A stretch of 64,000 nt of DNA, taken from Bacteroidota bacterium. Lineage in GTDB: Bacteria > Bacteroidota > Bacteroidia > Bacteroidales > NBLH01. The stretch is from contig JANYKN010000089.1 of NCBI GenBank assembly GCA_025361565.1, positions 124,001-188,000 on the forward strand. The letters are read 5' to 3'. A model generated the notes under the pieces. The model made no database searches. It worked only from the letters and a program-made list of their open reading frames with translations, and was not told the DNA's origin. Positions 28,506 through 38,053 of this stretch are shown in pieces. The stretch's first letter is position 1. Every line of letters starts with the position of its first letter. Made by a program: the position numbers and the translations under genes.

Positions 28506-28733
28506 AGTAATATTAATTTGATTATTCTTGTTTATTACCTAAATAATAGGCTTAAGGAACAAGAAATTCTATTTGCAATATCAATCATAAATCAGGTTTT
28601 ATAAAAATTTAATGCAATTTGTAATATCTATTTTTCCTTTTAAAATGTATTGTAAATTAATTTATTCCAATTCTACTATAAGATTATACAGTCAATTAAA
28701 AGTAGAAACAGCTTCTAATAGAATAAAGTTGAT

Positions 28734-29663
28734 TCATACATTATTACTAACATCATGTTTGTATAAATACATTGTTTTCTTCAAAAATTCAATTAATAGT
28801 TTTTTATATGATTTGGATGCGATTGCATTCATTGAAAAAGGAATAATATGCAATAATGAAACAACAAAATATTGAATAGCATTTATTCTTGCATACTTTT
28901 TTAATACATATTGAGAACTATAAAAACGATGAAAACGAATAAAAGCTTCTCCTTCCTTTTTTACAGTTTTAGAATGATCATGTAAAACCACCGCACTTGA
29001 TAATATTTTAGTCAGTTTACCAATTTTGGACAATTTATACGCTAAGATGTCTTCTTCATAATAAAGGAATAAATTATCATCAAAAAATCCTATTGATTTA
29101 AACACATCGGCTTTTATCATAAAACAGCACCCTGATACCATACCTTGAAATGTAAAATCTTCATTAAAGTTATAAGGATAATATCTTGTTTCTTTGATAT
29201 GTTTATTATTAAAAAATGCTAATGGCTTTCTTGTACAAAAGAATCCAATGAAGGTATAAAGTTTAGCTGCAAATTGCATGTTTTCATTCTTGGTGTCAAC
29301 TATTCTGGGGCCAACTACAGCAATATCCTTGTCTTTGGATAAAGCTTTGTACATTATATCTACTGCATTATTTACTAGCGTTACATCAGGATTAATTATA
29401 AGAATGGAATCAGCCCCTTCATTGATTGCTTTTATGGTACCAAAATTATTTCCATAGGAATAACCTCCATTAATGTCGGATTTTATTATATCAACATTTT
29501 CTTTTCCATGAAAACAGGACAACAAATATTCATAGGAATCATCAACCGAACAACCATCAACAACATATATCTTATATTCAAAATCTTTAAATTTTTCTAT
29601 TGATTGGATGCATTTGATGGTATCATTAGCTGAATTATAATTTAGAATTATTATTCCAATCAT
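28734..29663 (-). CDS. Glycosyltransferase family 2 (rhamnosyltransferase-like)
   Basis: A GT-A enzyme of about 309 residues. The longest frame starts at 29729, but I place the start at the ATG 29663, since MIGIIILNYNSANDT is the usual family beginning and the earlier residues overlap the previous gene. Motifs are VVDGCSVDDSYEYL, NGGYSYGNNFGTIKAI, the metal-binding INPDVTL and, further on, GMVSGCCFMIKADVF and FFDDNLFLYYEEDILAYKL. It resembles rhamnosyl- or related dTDP/GDP-sugar transferases; GDP-fucose from the genes at 34-36.6 kb is a possible donor. It is followed by the GT4 gene and preceded by the EpsG-like gene with a 2-bp gap. Confidence 0.88.
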   Translation of the reverse strand: MIGIIILNYNSANDTIKCIQSIEKFKDFEYKIYVVDGCSVDDSYEYLLSCFHGKENVDIIKSDINGGYSYGNNFGTIKAINEGADSILIINPDVTLVNNAVDIMYKALSKDKDIAVVGPRIVDTKNENMQFAAKLYTFIGFFCTRKPLAFFNNKHIKETRYYPYNFNEDFTFQGMVSGCCFMIKADVFKSIGFFDDNLFLYYEEDILAYKLSKIGKLTKILSSAVVLHDHSKTVKKEGEAFIRFHRFYSSQYVLKKYARINAIQYFVVSLLHIIPFSMNAIASKSYKKLLIEFLKKTMYLYKHDVSNNV

Positions 29664-29665
29664 AA

Positions 29666-30712
29666 TCAATAGGTTAACATAGATGGAACCGCACTTACAA
29701 CATTCACATAATTTAAGATGCTTAGACATAATGCCCCTAATAGCACTACTTTCCTAGGTATTGTAGAATGCTCATACAATAATCCAACAAGTGCAAATTC
29801 AAAGAAAAAGAATATATAAGCCAATCTGTTTCCTGCTGTGATATAATGTGTTAAGGCAATTAAAACGACTCCTGTGATATAGATATTTAGAAAGAAGTTA
29901 TACATTTCTTTTTTTTCTGTAATTAGCGGTCTTATTCCAATAAAAATAAAAGCCATAATAATATATTTAATAAAAGTTAAACTGTAAATACCACTTGTAT
30001 CAAATTTTGCACGAACTTGAGTATAAGATAAAAATTTTTTGAATGAAAAAAAATTTATAAAAATCTCTAAAGCACTTGAAATGAGGTGTTGAATATTTAT
30101 CAATGGTATGAAAATCGAAATTATTACAATAATAATGGCCAATTTTGAACTATATTTTCTCAATGCATAAAAAGGCAATAAATAAAAAACGGCCATCGAT
30201 TGTTGGAAGAAAATAGTAACAGTTACAATGCCGAAATACATAAAATATCCTTTTAAGTTTCTATTGTTCAAAAGAAATGTTAGAGCATAATAACACAAAG
30301 TTAATCCCATTCCAGTTCTTATAATTATTCCATAATTATAAATACCCATAAAAGGTAAAAAAACCAAAAAAACAATATGTGGGTTTTTGAAATTTTTCTT
30401 CGAAATATAAAACCATAAACTGAACAAAATAATTTCAAATATCAATAGAAAAGTGTTAAAGCTTAATCTATGCGAGTTTGCAATTCGACACATTAAAGCA
30501 TAAAGATATTCGAACTTTACTCCTTTTTCTGGAGTATAATAGGATGTAATATAACTTTGAGTATCCGGGACTGTTAAGCTTCGGGTAGAAAATATTATCA
30601 ATAACCATAAGTATCCAATAGACAACAAGGATATCTTTATATCATTTTTAAAACCTTTTGAATGATTAATTATGTTGGCGAAAACTAAATAAATGAAAGC
30701 AGAAATTAACAT
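29666..30712 (-). CDS. EpsG-family polysaccharide polymerase-like membrane protein
   Basis: A 348-residue protein with about ten spans. An early loop holds STRSLTVPDTQSYITSYYTP, the pattern of EpsG/Wzy proteins (R-x-x-D-x-x-Y). Later parts are FLPFMGIYNYGIIIRTGMGL and AGNRLAYIFFFFEFALVGLL. It likely polymerises repeat units on the periplasmic side. It sits between the GT2 gene and an O-acetyltransferase. Wzy proteins vary much, so the call rests on topology, the D-x-x-Y loop and the context. Confidence 0.75.
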   Translation of the reverse strand: MLISAFIYLVFANIINHSKGFKNDIKISLLSIGYLWLLIIFSTRSLTVPDTQSYITSYYTPEKGVKFEYLYALMCRIANSHRLSFNTFLLIFEIILFSLWFYISKKNFKNPHIVFLVFLPFMGIYNYGIIIRTGMGLTLCYYALTFLLNNRNLKGYFMYFGIVTVTIFFQQSMAVFYLLPFYALRKYSSKLAIIIVIISIFIPLINIQHLISSALEIFINFFSFKKFLSYTQVRAKFDTSGIYSLTFIKYIIMAFIFIGIRPLITEKKEMYNFFLNIYITGVVLIALTHYITAGNRLAYIFFFFEFALVGLLYEHSTIPRKVVLLGALCLSILNYVNVVSAVPSMLTY

Positions 30713-30953
30713 AATGTTTTAGAAGATAACAATAATTTCAAAATAAAAATGGTTCCATTAATTATTTATTCATTGAAATATTTAAAATTTTATTACTTCT
30801 ATATATTCCACTTATGGTTCAAACCTGTAAATTTGAAAAAAATATCGGCTTATTTAGAAATTGATTTCAATTTTACATTTATTTTAGTGAATTTATAGAA
30901 TTTAAATTTATTAGATTAAAATTTATCAATTAAGATTAATGATTGTCCAGTAA

Positions 30954-31691
30954 TTATTTAATTAATTTATTTTTTATTTCGCCTACCAGTTCTTCGTTTA
31001 AAGGTGAATACAATTCTAATAGTAATCTCGGAATTTTCTTTTCATCAATTTTATCAAAATCAATGTCAATAAGAGTGTTTATTAAAGATTCATCAAATCT
31101 TTTTTTAATTAATTTTGCAGGATTCCCTCCAACAATTGAATATGGTATCGTTGATTTTGTAACAACGCTTCCTGCTGCTACAATAGTTCCTTTAGCTAAA
31201 GTGACACCAGAGAGAATAATGGCATTTGTTCCAATCCAAACATCATCTTCAACATTTATTTCGCCTCTTGACAAAGCTTCGTATTTTTCATTATTGAAAA
31301 AATGACGGAATGGATATGTTGAAAATGTATTAATATTATGATTACCGCCTAAAATAAATTTTACACCACTGGCAATAGAACAGTAATTGCGAATATTTAA
31401 TCTTTCACCAATTGCACCAAAATTGTAGACACAAAGGACTCCATAACTATGTTTGCCAACGGTGACTTTATCGATAGGAAAATCAATTTCATTTATTTTA
31501 TTTCCGATAGTTGTGTGATTATTTTTATTCATATATCGCCAAATTGTTTGCATTTTGGCAAATTTTACTTGGTGTTTAAAAATCTGATAAAAATTGTAAA
31601 AAAATCTGATAAAAGTTAAAAAACCCAATTTGTATAAAATTTTAATAATTAATTCTTTCATCGTTCCTAAAATAAATTTTGATTGTTTCAT
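30954..31691 (-). CDS. CatB-related O-acetyltransferase
   Basis: A 245-residue left-handed beta-helix enzyme with an N-terminal extension of about 50 residues rich in aromatic and basic residues. CatB-type landmarks: NIRNYCSIASGVKFILGGNH, NTFSTYPFRHFF, INVEDDVWIGTNAIILSGV and GSVVTKSTIPYSIVGGNPAK. The His in GGNHN is the catalytic residue in xenobiotic acetyltransferases. In this locus it probably decorates the polysaccharide with acetyl groups. Gaps of 230-240 bp on both sides are AT-rich and hold nothing recognisable. Confidence 0.87.
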   Translation of the reverse strand: MKQSKFILGTMKELIIKILYKLGFLTFIRFFYNFYQIFKHQVKFAKMQTIWRYMNKNNHTTIGNKINEIDFPIDKVTVGKHSYGVLCVYNFGAIGERLNIRNYCSIASGVKFILGGNHNINTFSTYPFRHFFNNEKYEALSRGEINVEDDVWIGTNAIILSGVTLAKGTIVAAGSVVTKSTIPYSIVGGNPAKLIKKRFDESLINTLIDIDFDKIDEKKIPRLLLELYSPLNEELVGEIKNKLIK

Positions 31692-31923
31692 AAACCTAAT
31701 TTAAAAAAATAATTTTTGCGTGTAATTTAGATGAACTAGGTATTTTAAATTTAATTATTGGATTTTTTGTTTAATTGTATTTGATAGTTTTCATTACAAC
31801 TATTATTTTTAAATTCTTTGAAATTCCATTCATTAACTAAGACATATTTAACCTGATTGTTTTTAATTGTGTAATTGGTTTTGTGTTTAAACAATTGGAT
31901 TTAAAAAATTGTCATCAAGAATT

Positions 31924-33318
31924 TTATTTTCTGAAAGTATTTAAAAAATCGAATGTGGCATTATTATAATCCATTAAACTGATATTGAACTCCTTCTTGA
32001 CTTCCCATGGCCATTTCCATGCTTGGTAAAATAAATCAACAATCATTGGAACCAGGACTAAACACAATAGTCCGATATTTGTAAATTGAAATGCAATCAA
32101 TAAGCCAATTACAATGCTAGCTCCAGATATTAATGATGCTTTAAAAAAAGGGACTTCGTTTTTGGTGAGTAATATACCTCCTGCAATACTTAAATTGGTT
32201 TCGATAAATGAAACAACGAGAGCTAGCAATAAAATTGTGAATGGCATTAACTGAGTTTGGCTACCAATGAGGTTTAATGACCATTTTCCAAAAATTAATA
32301 AACTTATACTACCAATAATAAATGTTGAAAAAAGTACAATCTGACCTTTCAAATAAATTTCTTTAATTGAATTACTATTTTGTTCAACACGCAATTGAGA
32401 TATTTTAGGTATGTAAGTGGAAATATATATTCCAGCCAACCCTGAAACAACTGCAATAAGTTGCATTGTAATGCCATAAGAGGCTATTTCGCTTAGTGAC
32501 AAATAAAGTGAACCTATAATTATTGCAGATTTTTGAACTAAAAAGCCACCAAGAGAAGTAAATCCTAGCTTCATCGCATTTGGATAAATTGCTTCCAAAA
32601 TTTCTTTTCTTGTATGAGATATTGCTTTATTTAGGGCTTGTTTTAGAAATGTAGTAAAAAAAATGCGGTATGAAAGAAAACGTACAATAATAACGGATAG
32701 TGCTTGTGCAGAAACAATTGCTACTAAATTGAAACCTAACATAATTAGAATTGCAGCAATAACTAAATAAACAACTTGTCCAATAACAACAATTTGTTTG
32801 GACCTTTTAATCAAACCTTTCCCCTGCAATAAAGAATCGTAGTAAAGTGTATAAAGACTATATGTATTAATAATAATCAATAAAATCCAGGATATATATA
32901 TTTCAGAATGACTTTCTTTATATGTCTTTAGTATGAAATAAATATAAAATGTTCCTATGGAAATAAGTATAAGAAACAAAATTGCTGCTACACGCAAATA
33001 AAACCATTTCATGGCCTTAATCAATCCTTTTAACAAGCCATAATCAATTTCTTTATCTTCAATGTCAATGCTTGAAAATCCTTTGGATTTGAGAATTCTA
33101 ACTCCACTAAATACGTAGGTGATATTGCGAGTGAAAGAAGGATTAAACCCAAAATCAAGCAATGAAATGAATGAAGTTATGGTCATGAAAATATTCCAAA
33201 TACCAACTGTTTCCGAAGACATCATTCTTAGAATAAATGGAAATAACAAGATTGCAGAGGCAATTTTAAAAAAAGTTGCAGTATAATTCCATAAAATATC
33301 TTTTTTTCCTATTTGCAT
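31924..33318 (-). CDS. Polysaccharide flippase (Wzx-like, MATE/MVF fold)
   Basis: A 464-residue protein with about twelve to fourteen membrane segments. The N-terminus (ILWNYTATFFKIASAILLFP, LRMMSSETVGIWNIFMTI) is typical of Wzx translocases, as are LLDFGFNPSFTRNITYVFSG and later MKLGFTSLGGFLVQKSAIII. It would move undecaprenyl-linked repeat units to the periplasmic face for polymerisation. A charged cytoplasmic loop near residue 80 (KGFSSIDIEDKEIDYG) is longer than in many relatives. It starts one base before the wzz-like gene ends, so they are co-transcribed. Confidence 0.9.
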   Translation of the reverse strand: MQIGKKDILWNYTATFFKIASAILLFPFILRMMSSETVGIWNIFMTITSFISLLDFGFNPSFTRNITYVFSGVRILKSKGFSSIDIEDKEIDYGLLKGLIKAMKWFYLRVAAILFLILISIGTFYIYFILKTYKESHSEIYISWILLIIINTYSLYTLYYDSLLQGKGLIKRSKQIVVIGQVVYLVIAAILIMLGFNLVAIVSAQALSVIIVRFLSYRIFFTTFLKQALNKAISHTRKEILEAIYPNAMKLGFTSLGGFLVQKSAIIIGSLYLSLSEIASYGITMQLIAVVSGLAGIYISTYIPKISQLRVEQNSNSIKEIYLKGQIVLFSTFIIGSISLLIFGKWSLNLIGSQTQLMPFTILLLALVVSFIETNLSIAGGILLTKNEVPFFKASLISGASIVIGLLIAFQFTNIGLLCLVLVPMIVDLFYQAWKWPWEVKKEFNISLMDYNNATFDFLNTFRK

Positions 33319-34263
33319 TTATTTATTTACTTTAACTTTCTTTTCAATATTTTTAACCAGTATTATATATTCAAGAATGAGTGTTATAAAAAAACCAATT
33401 CCAAAACAGATAGCAACATATTTTAGAATTGTTTTTATAAATGAAATCTTTTCTTTATGCAGACCTGTTTTTTGATCAATTATATATAGTCCTGTAATTC
33501 TATCAAGTCTTTTAAGTTCTTGTTGTCTGCTGGCTTCAAGATTAATGATATCGTTGTGGAAAAAACCATCTGATTTATCACTTAAAATAAGCAATTTTTC
33601 TTGATTTGAACCTGAAGATTCATGACTTAAGTGTAAAATGGAATTTTGAAGGCTATCTAAATTTTTGATCTCCTGGTTGTATTTATGTAACATGGCCAAA
33701 CTTCTATTTTTTTCAAATCTTAATTCATTTTTTACATATAGAGAGGAATCAATGTAATTGTTAATACACTTAGTAAAGTGCTTTAAATCAATACTTTTAG
33801 AAAATTTTACATTAATTTCTATTGGTTTGATGGGTTCATCTTTTAATAATACGGTCTTGCCAGATGGAAGATTTAAACCGTATTGGATGGCTTGAATCGT
33901 TTGCACATTTTGGATTTTTTGAATAGTGTCTGCACTAATTCCAATAAAACTATTTGCTTCTTCAATGCTTACATTCAATACTTTACTAGTGAGTACTTTA
34001 TCTGTGCTATTTAATTCATCTAATGAATTTATTATATCAATGATTATCTCTGGAGGAACAATATAAGAAGTTGCAATGATTCTATTAACATGTTCTTCTT
34101 TATTATTAGAGGACAATTCAAGGCATATGATTAAACCTATTACTAAACCAAAGGCAGCAAATATTCCTAAAAGCTTGTATCTTCTTATGCTATAATGATA
34201 TACCCTTACCATTATATTTCTGGATAATTCCAATAAGTCAATTTCGTTATTTTTTTCTTCCAT
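33319..34263 (-). CDS. Wzz-like chain-length determinant protein
   Basis: A 314-residue protein with two membrane spans, at residues about 30-50 (LGIFAAFGLVIGLIICLEL) and 282-303, and a periplasmic middle with coiled-coil segments (about 170-245). This is the polysaccharide co-polymerase layout, without a kinase domain. It would tune chain length through contact with the polymerase. It lacks the strict Pro/Gly motif of enterobacterial Wzz, so the assignment rests on topology and position. It is the first gene of the 34-20 kb minus-strand block, with a -7-like box 29 bp upstream. Confidence 0.75.
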   Translation of the reverse strand: MEEKNNEIDLLELSRNIMVRVYHYSIRRYKLLGIFAAFGLVIGLIICLELSSNNKEEHVNRIIATSYIVPPEIIIDIINSLDELNSTDKVLTSKVLNVSIEEANSFIGISADTIQKIQNVQTIQAIQYGLNLPSGKTVLLKDEPIKPIEINVKFSKSIDLKHFTKCINNYIDSSLYVKNELRFEKNRSLAMLHKYNQEIKNLDSLQNSILHLSHESSGSNQEKLLILSDKSDGFFHNDIINLEASRQQELKRLDRITGLYIIDQKTGLHKEKISFIKTILKYVAICFGIGFFITLILEYIILVKNIEKKVKVNK

Positions 34264-34291
34264 TGGAGTTCAAGTTCTAATTTAGCTTCCA

Positions 34292-34344
34292 CAAAAGTAA
34301 TGTTTTTTCCACATCATTAAAATTTATATAAATGATTACTTTTG
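34292..34344. promoter_or_regulatory. Divergent putative promoters of the wzz-like operon and gmd
   Basis: Two identical TACTTTTG boxes match TAnnTTTG: one on the minus strand (34292-34299), 29 bp before the wzz-like start, and one on the plus strand (34337-34344), 23 bp before gmd. Neither has a clear TTTG at -33. Confidence 0.5.
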
Positions 34345-34366
34345 TTTTATAGTAAATACAATTACA

Positions 34367-35494
34367 ATGGCAAAAAAAGCTTTAATTACTGGCATTACCG
34401 GTCAGGATGGTGCCTATTTGGCAGAATTACTGATTAGCAAAGGTTATGAGGTGCATGGCATTAAACGACGTAGTTCTTTATTTAATACCGAACGGATCGA
34501 TCATTTGTATCTTGATCCGCATGTTGAAAACAGGAACTTTATTCTCCATTATGGCGACTTAACGGATTCAACTAACCTGATTCGAATCGTCCAGGAGGTG
34601 CAACCCGATGAAATATACAACCTGGCGGCTATGAGCCATGTTCACGTTAGTTTTGATACTCCTGAATATACAGCAAATGCTGATGGGATAGGAGCTTTGC
34701 GAATTTTAGAAGCAATTCGGTTGTTGGGATTGACCGGTAAAACCCGGTTTTATCAGGCTTCAACAAGTGAATTGTATGGATTGGTTCAGCAAGTTCCTCA
34801 AAGCGAATCTACACCATTTTATCCAAGAAGTCCTTATGCTGTAGCAAAACTATATGCATACTGGATAACAGTGAATTATAGGGAGGCTTATAATATTTAC
34901 GCTTGTAATGGTATTTTATTCAACCATGAATCTCCAGTAAGGGGCGAAACATTTGTTACCAGAAAAATAACTCGCGCTGCTTCGCGCATTGCACTTGGAA
35001 TGCAAAAGGATTTGTTTTTAGGCAACCTTTCGGCAAAAAGAGATTGGGGGCATGCAAAAGATTACGTTGAGGCAATGTACTTAATGTTGCAACAGCCTTT
35101 AGCCGAAGATTATGTAATAGCCACTGGAAAAACGACTGAAGTTCGTGAATTTGTTAGAATGGCTTTTGCCGAAGCTGGCATTATTTTGGACTTTCAAGGC
35201 GAGGGTGGCGATGAAAAAGGTGTAATTGCTGAAATATCAAATCCAAAACTTAAAGAAAAAAAATATTTAAAAATAGGAGATATTGTTGTTCGTGTTGATC
35301 CACGATATTTTAGGCCTACCGAAGTAGATCTGCTTTTAGGAGATCCTACAAAAGCAATGACGAAACTTGGGTGGCAGCCCAAGTATGATATTGATTCTCT
35401 TGTTAAAGATATGATGAAAAGTGATATGGAATTGATGCGGAAAGAAAAATTTCTGAAAGAAGGCGGTTACCAGGTCTTGAATTATTTTGAATAA
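34367..35494 (+). CDS. gmd: GDP-mannose 4,6-dehydratase
   Basis: Converts GDP-mannose to GDP-4-keto-6-deoxymannose, the first step to GDP-fucose and related sugars. The 375-residue length is right. Visible: the cofactor motif [31 protein letters not shown]; the Thr/Ser of ASTSELYG; the catalytic Tyr-x3-Lys in [32 protein letters not shown]; and [15 protein letters not shown]. It runs opposite to the flanking genes and forms a pair with the fucose synthase gene 53 bp downstream. Confidence 0.97.
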   Translation: MAKKALITGITGQDGAYLAELLISKGYEVHGIKRRSSLFNTERIDHLYLDPHVENRNFILHYGDLTDSTNLIRIVQEVQPDEIYNLAAMSHVHVSFDTPEYTANADGIGALRILEAIRLLGLTGKTRFYQASTSELYGLVQQVPQSESTPFYPRSPYAVAKLYAYWITVNYREAYNIYACNGILFNHESPVRGETFVTRKITRAASRIALGMQKDLFLGNLSAKRDWGHAKDYVEAMYLMLQQPLAEDYVIATGKTTEVREFVRMAFAEAGIILDFQGEGGDEKGVIAEISNPKLKEKKYLKIGDIVVRVDPRYFRPTEVDLLLGDPTKAMTKLGWQPKYDIDSLVKDMMKSDMELMRKEKFLKEGGYQVLNYFE

Positions 35495-35547
35495 AAAATG
35501 TCTATAAAGACGGATTGGATTAGACTTTCAAAATTAATAATAAAATA

Positions 35548-36651
35548 ATGGATAAAAATTCTAAAATATATATAGCCGGTCATACAGGACTTGTTGGTAG
35601 TTCAATAGTTCGTAATTTAATGGCAAAAGTATACACAAATTTTGTTTATACTCCTTTTCCTGAATATGATCTGACAGACCAAAAAAGTACATTGGATTTT
35701 TTCATAAAAGAAAAGCCCGAATACGTTTTTCTGGCCGCGGCAAAAGTTGGTGGAATTGTGGCAAATAATACATATCGTGCTCAATTTATATACGAAAACC
35801 TTCAAATTCAAAACAATATCATTCATTCGAGTTATTTGAATAAGGTTAAGAAATTGCTTTTTTTAGGAAGTTCCTGTATTTATCCAAGAGCTTGCCCACA
35901 GCCAATGAAGGAAGATTATCTTTTAACAGATGTACTCGAGTATACGAATGAACCTTATGCAATTGCTAAAATTGCGGGCATCAAAATGATTGAAAGTTAT
36001 AATTTGCAATATGGTACAAATTATATTGCTGTAATGCCAACAAACCTTTATGGCCCAAATGACAATTTTGATTTGGAAAAATCTCACGTATTACCTGCAA
36101 TTATGCGTAAAATGCATTTGGGAAAATGCTTGATGGCAGGTGATTATAATTCAATTCGAAATGATTTTAAGAAGTATCCAATTGAAAACGGTTCGGAATT
36201 TTTAACGGATGGTCAAATTGAGAAAATCCTTGAAAAATACAATGTAAAGAAATCTTCCATCGAATTGTGGGGAAGTGGCAATCCAAAACGTGAATTTTTA
36301 TATTCTGATGATTTGGCTGATGCTTGTGTATATTTAATGGAAAACATTGATTTTACTCACATAGTCAAAGCGGCGTTCGGAATTGATAGAATTGAAACAC
36401 CAATAAAACATGAAATTAGGAATACCCATATCAATATTGGAACTGGCAAAGATATCACAATCAATGATTTAGCTGAAATGCTGAAAAATATCATCGGATA
36501 CAAAGGAGAGATTATTTGGAATAAAGATAAACCCGATGGAACAGTTCAAAAATTATTGGATGTAACAAAATTAAATAGTTATGGTTGGAAAGAAAAAATA
36601 TCGTTAAAAGAAGGGGTTTCGAAAGTTTACTTGAATTATATTAGCTCGTAG
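35548..36651 (+). CDS. fcl: GDP-L-fucose synthase
   Basis: Epimerises and reduces GDP-4-keto-6-deoxymannose to GDP-L-fucose. The 367 residues include the NADP motif AGHTGLVGSSIV, AAKVGGIVANN, GSSCIYPRACPQPM with the active-site Cys, and the Tyr-x3-Lys in EPYAIAKIAGIKM. It is about 50 residues longer than the enterobacterial enzyme because of an insert near residues 195-235 (YNSIRNDFKKYPIENG and following), a feature I recall from other Bacteroidota enzymes. With gmd it supplies fucose to the surface polysaccharide made by the surrounding genes. Confidence 0.95.
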   Translation: MDKNSKIYIAGHTGLVGSSIVRNLMAKVYTNFVYTPFPEYDLTDQKSTLDFFIKEKPEYVFLAAAKVGGIVANNTYRAQFIYENLQIQNNIIHSSYLNKVKKLLFLGSSCIYPRACPQPMKEDYLLTDVLEYTNEPYAIAKIAGIKMIESYNLQYGTNYIAVMPTNLYGPNDNFDLEKSHVLPAIMRKMHLGKCLMAGDYNSIRNDFKKYPIENGSEFLTDGQIEKILEKYNVKKSSIELWGSGNPKREFLYSDDLADACVYLMENIDFTHIVKAAFGIDRIETPIKHEIRNTHINIGTGKDITINDLAEMLKNIIGYKGEIIWNKDKPDGTVQKLLDVTKLNSYGWKEKISLKEGVSKVYLNYISS

Positions 36652-36681
36652 AAGTGCTCCTTACCAACTCCATTTCATTCA

Positions 36682-36725
36682 GTGCACTGATTTTTAATGA
36701 TTTAAATCTATAAATATCAGTGCAC
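36682..36725. terminator. Inverted repeat between convergent genes
   Basis: GTGCACTGAT (36682-36691) pairs with ATCAGTGCAC (36716-36725), a perfect 10-bp stem with a 24-nt AT-rich loop, between the ends of fcl (plus) and the UDP-sugar dehydrogenase gene (minus). The tails are AT-rich but lack a clean T-run, so it is at best a weak bidirectional terminator. Confidence 0.4.
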
Positions 36726-36737
36726 CATTTATTTAAA

Positions 36738-38027
36738 TTATAAACTCCAGTAATCCAAACTTTTTATTTTATCACGATAAATGCCTTTAAGATCAACTAT
36801 AATCCCATCGGGAGTGCTTAGTTCCTTGAAATCTTTTTCGGTAAGTGGTGTATATTGCTTGTGGTTTACTGCAATTATGATTGAATCATAAATTCCTGTA
36901 GGTTTTTCACTTAATTGTAATTGATATTCTTCTTCGATTTCTTTTGCTCCACCAAATGGATCAACAACATCAACTTTTACATGATATGATTGAAGTTCTC
37001 TAATCAGATCAACAACTTTAGAATTCCTGATATCACTCACATTTTCTTTAAATGTGATACCCATAACTAAAATTCTTACTTTTCTTAAATCTTTGTCTTT
37101 TGCAATTATTTTTTTTACTGTTTGTTTTGCAACATAGCCACCCATAGAATCATTTACAAACCTCCCGGCATTAATGATTTGGGCATGATATCCCAATTGT
37201 TTGGCTTTGTATGTTAAATAATATGGATCTACTCCAATGCAATGGCCGCCTACAAGGCCCGGATAAAATTTCAAGAAATTCCATTTGGTGCCTGCCGCTT
37301 CCAAAACTTCATAAGTATTGATGTTAAGCCTGTTAAAAATGATTGATAACTCATTCATCAAAGCTATGTTAACATCTCGCTGTGTATTTTCAATAATTTT
37401 TGCAGCTTCGGCAACTTTTATTGAGCTAGCTCTATGAACTCCGGCTTTAATAATTAATTCATAGGTTTTGGCAATTTCTTCCGATGATTCTGCATCACAA
37501 CCTGAAACCACTTTTACAATCGATGTTAATGTATGATGCCTATCACCAGGATTTATCCGCTCTGGAGAGAAACCAACTTTAAAATCATCAATAAATTTCA
37601 GACCCGATAATCGTTCTAAGATTGGAACACAATCCTCTTCGGTACAACCTGGATAAACGGTTGATTCGTAGACTACATAATCACCTTTTTTTAATACTTT
37701 ACCAACAGTTTCGCAAGCTTTTAAAAGCGGTGTTAAATCCGGTTGCTGATGATCGTCAATTGGCGTAGGAACTGCAACAATATAAAGCTGTGCCTTTTTT
37801 AAATCCTCCAATTCATGAGTAAAAAGAATATCAGTATTTTCAAAATCAACAGATTCCAATTCATTACTAGGATCTATTTTGTTTTTCATCATTTCAATCC
37901 TTTCCGGTTTGATATCGAATCCTATGACTGATATCTTTTTACCAAATTCCAAAGCAATTGGCAGACCCACATATCCCAATCCAATTACAGCAATTTTGTT
38001 TGTTTTTGAAACAATTTGTTTATACAT
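36738..38027 (-). CDS. UDP-N-acetylhexosamine 6-dehydrogenase (WbpA/TviB-like)
   Basis: Oxidises UDP-GlcNAc (or GalNAc) twice at C6 to the uronate with two NAD. The 429 residues have the Rossmann motif IAVIGLGYVGLPIALEFG, VAVPTPIDDHQQPDL, the catalytic loop YPGLVGGHCIGVDPYYLTYK with the nucleophilic Cys, and the C-terminal domain MGITFKENVSDIRNSKVVDL. It is the last gene of a four-gene minus-strand set (WbpE-, WbpD-, WbpB- and WbpA-like), which makes the full chemistry for a UDP-2,3-diacetamido-uronate. No matching C2-epimerase gene (WbpI) is in the window. Confidence 0.9.
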   Translation of the reverse strand: MYKQIVSKTNKIAVIGLGYVGLPIALEFGKKISVIGFDIKPERIEMMKNKIDPSNELESVDFENTDILFTHELEDLKKAQLYIVAVPTPIDDHQQPDLTPLLKACETVGKVLKKGDYVVYESTVYPGCTEEDCVPILERLSGLKFIDDFKVGFSPERINPGDRHHTLTSIVKVVSGCDAESSEEIAKTYELIIKAGVHRASSIKVAEAAKIIENTQRDVNIALMNELSIIFNRLNINTYEVLEAAGTKWNFLKFYPGLVGGHCIGVDPYYLTYKAKQLGYHAQIINAGRFVNDSMGGYVAKQTVKKIIAKDKDLRKVRILVMGITFKENVSDIRNSKVVDLIRELQSYHVKVDVVDPFGGAKEIEEEYQLQLSEKPTGIYDSIIIAVNHKQYTPLTEKDFKELSTPDGIIVDLKGIYRDKIKSLDYWSL

Positions 38028-38053
38028 ATTATTTAAGTTTTAAAGTGATACAT

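Noticed and set aside
28612-28875. An 87-codon plus-strand frame
   Set aside because: It overlaps the 3' end of the GT2 gene on the other strand and has no recognisable protein features.
29664-29729. Upstream start for the GT2 gene
   Set aside because: The extra 22 residues overlap the EpsG-like gene and are Cys-rich and unlike glycosyltransferases; the ATG at 29663 begins the canonical motif.
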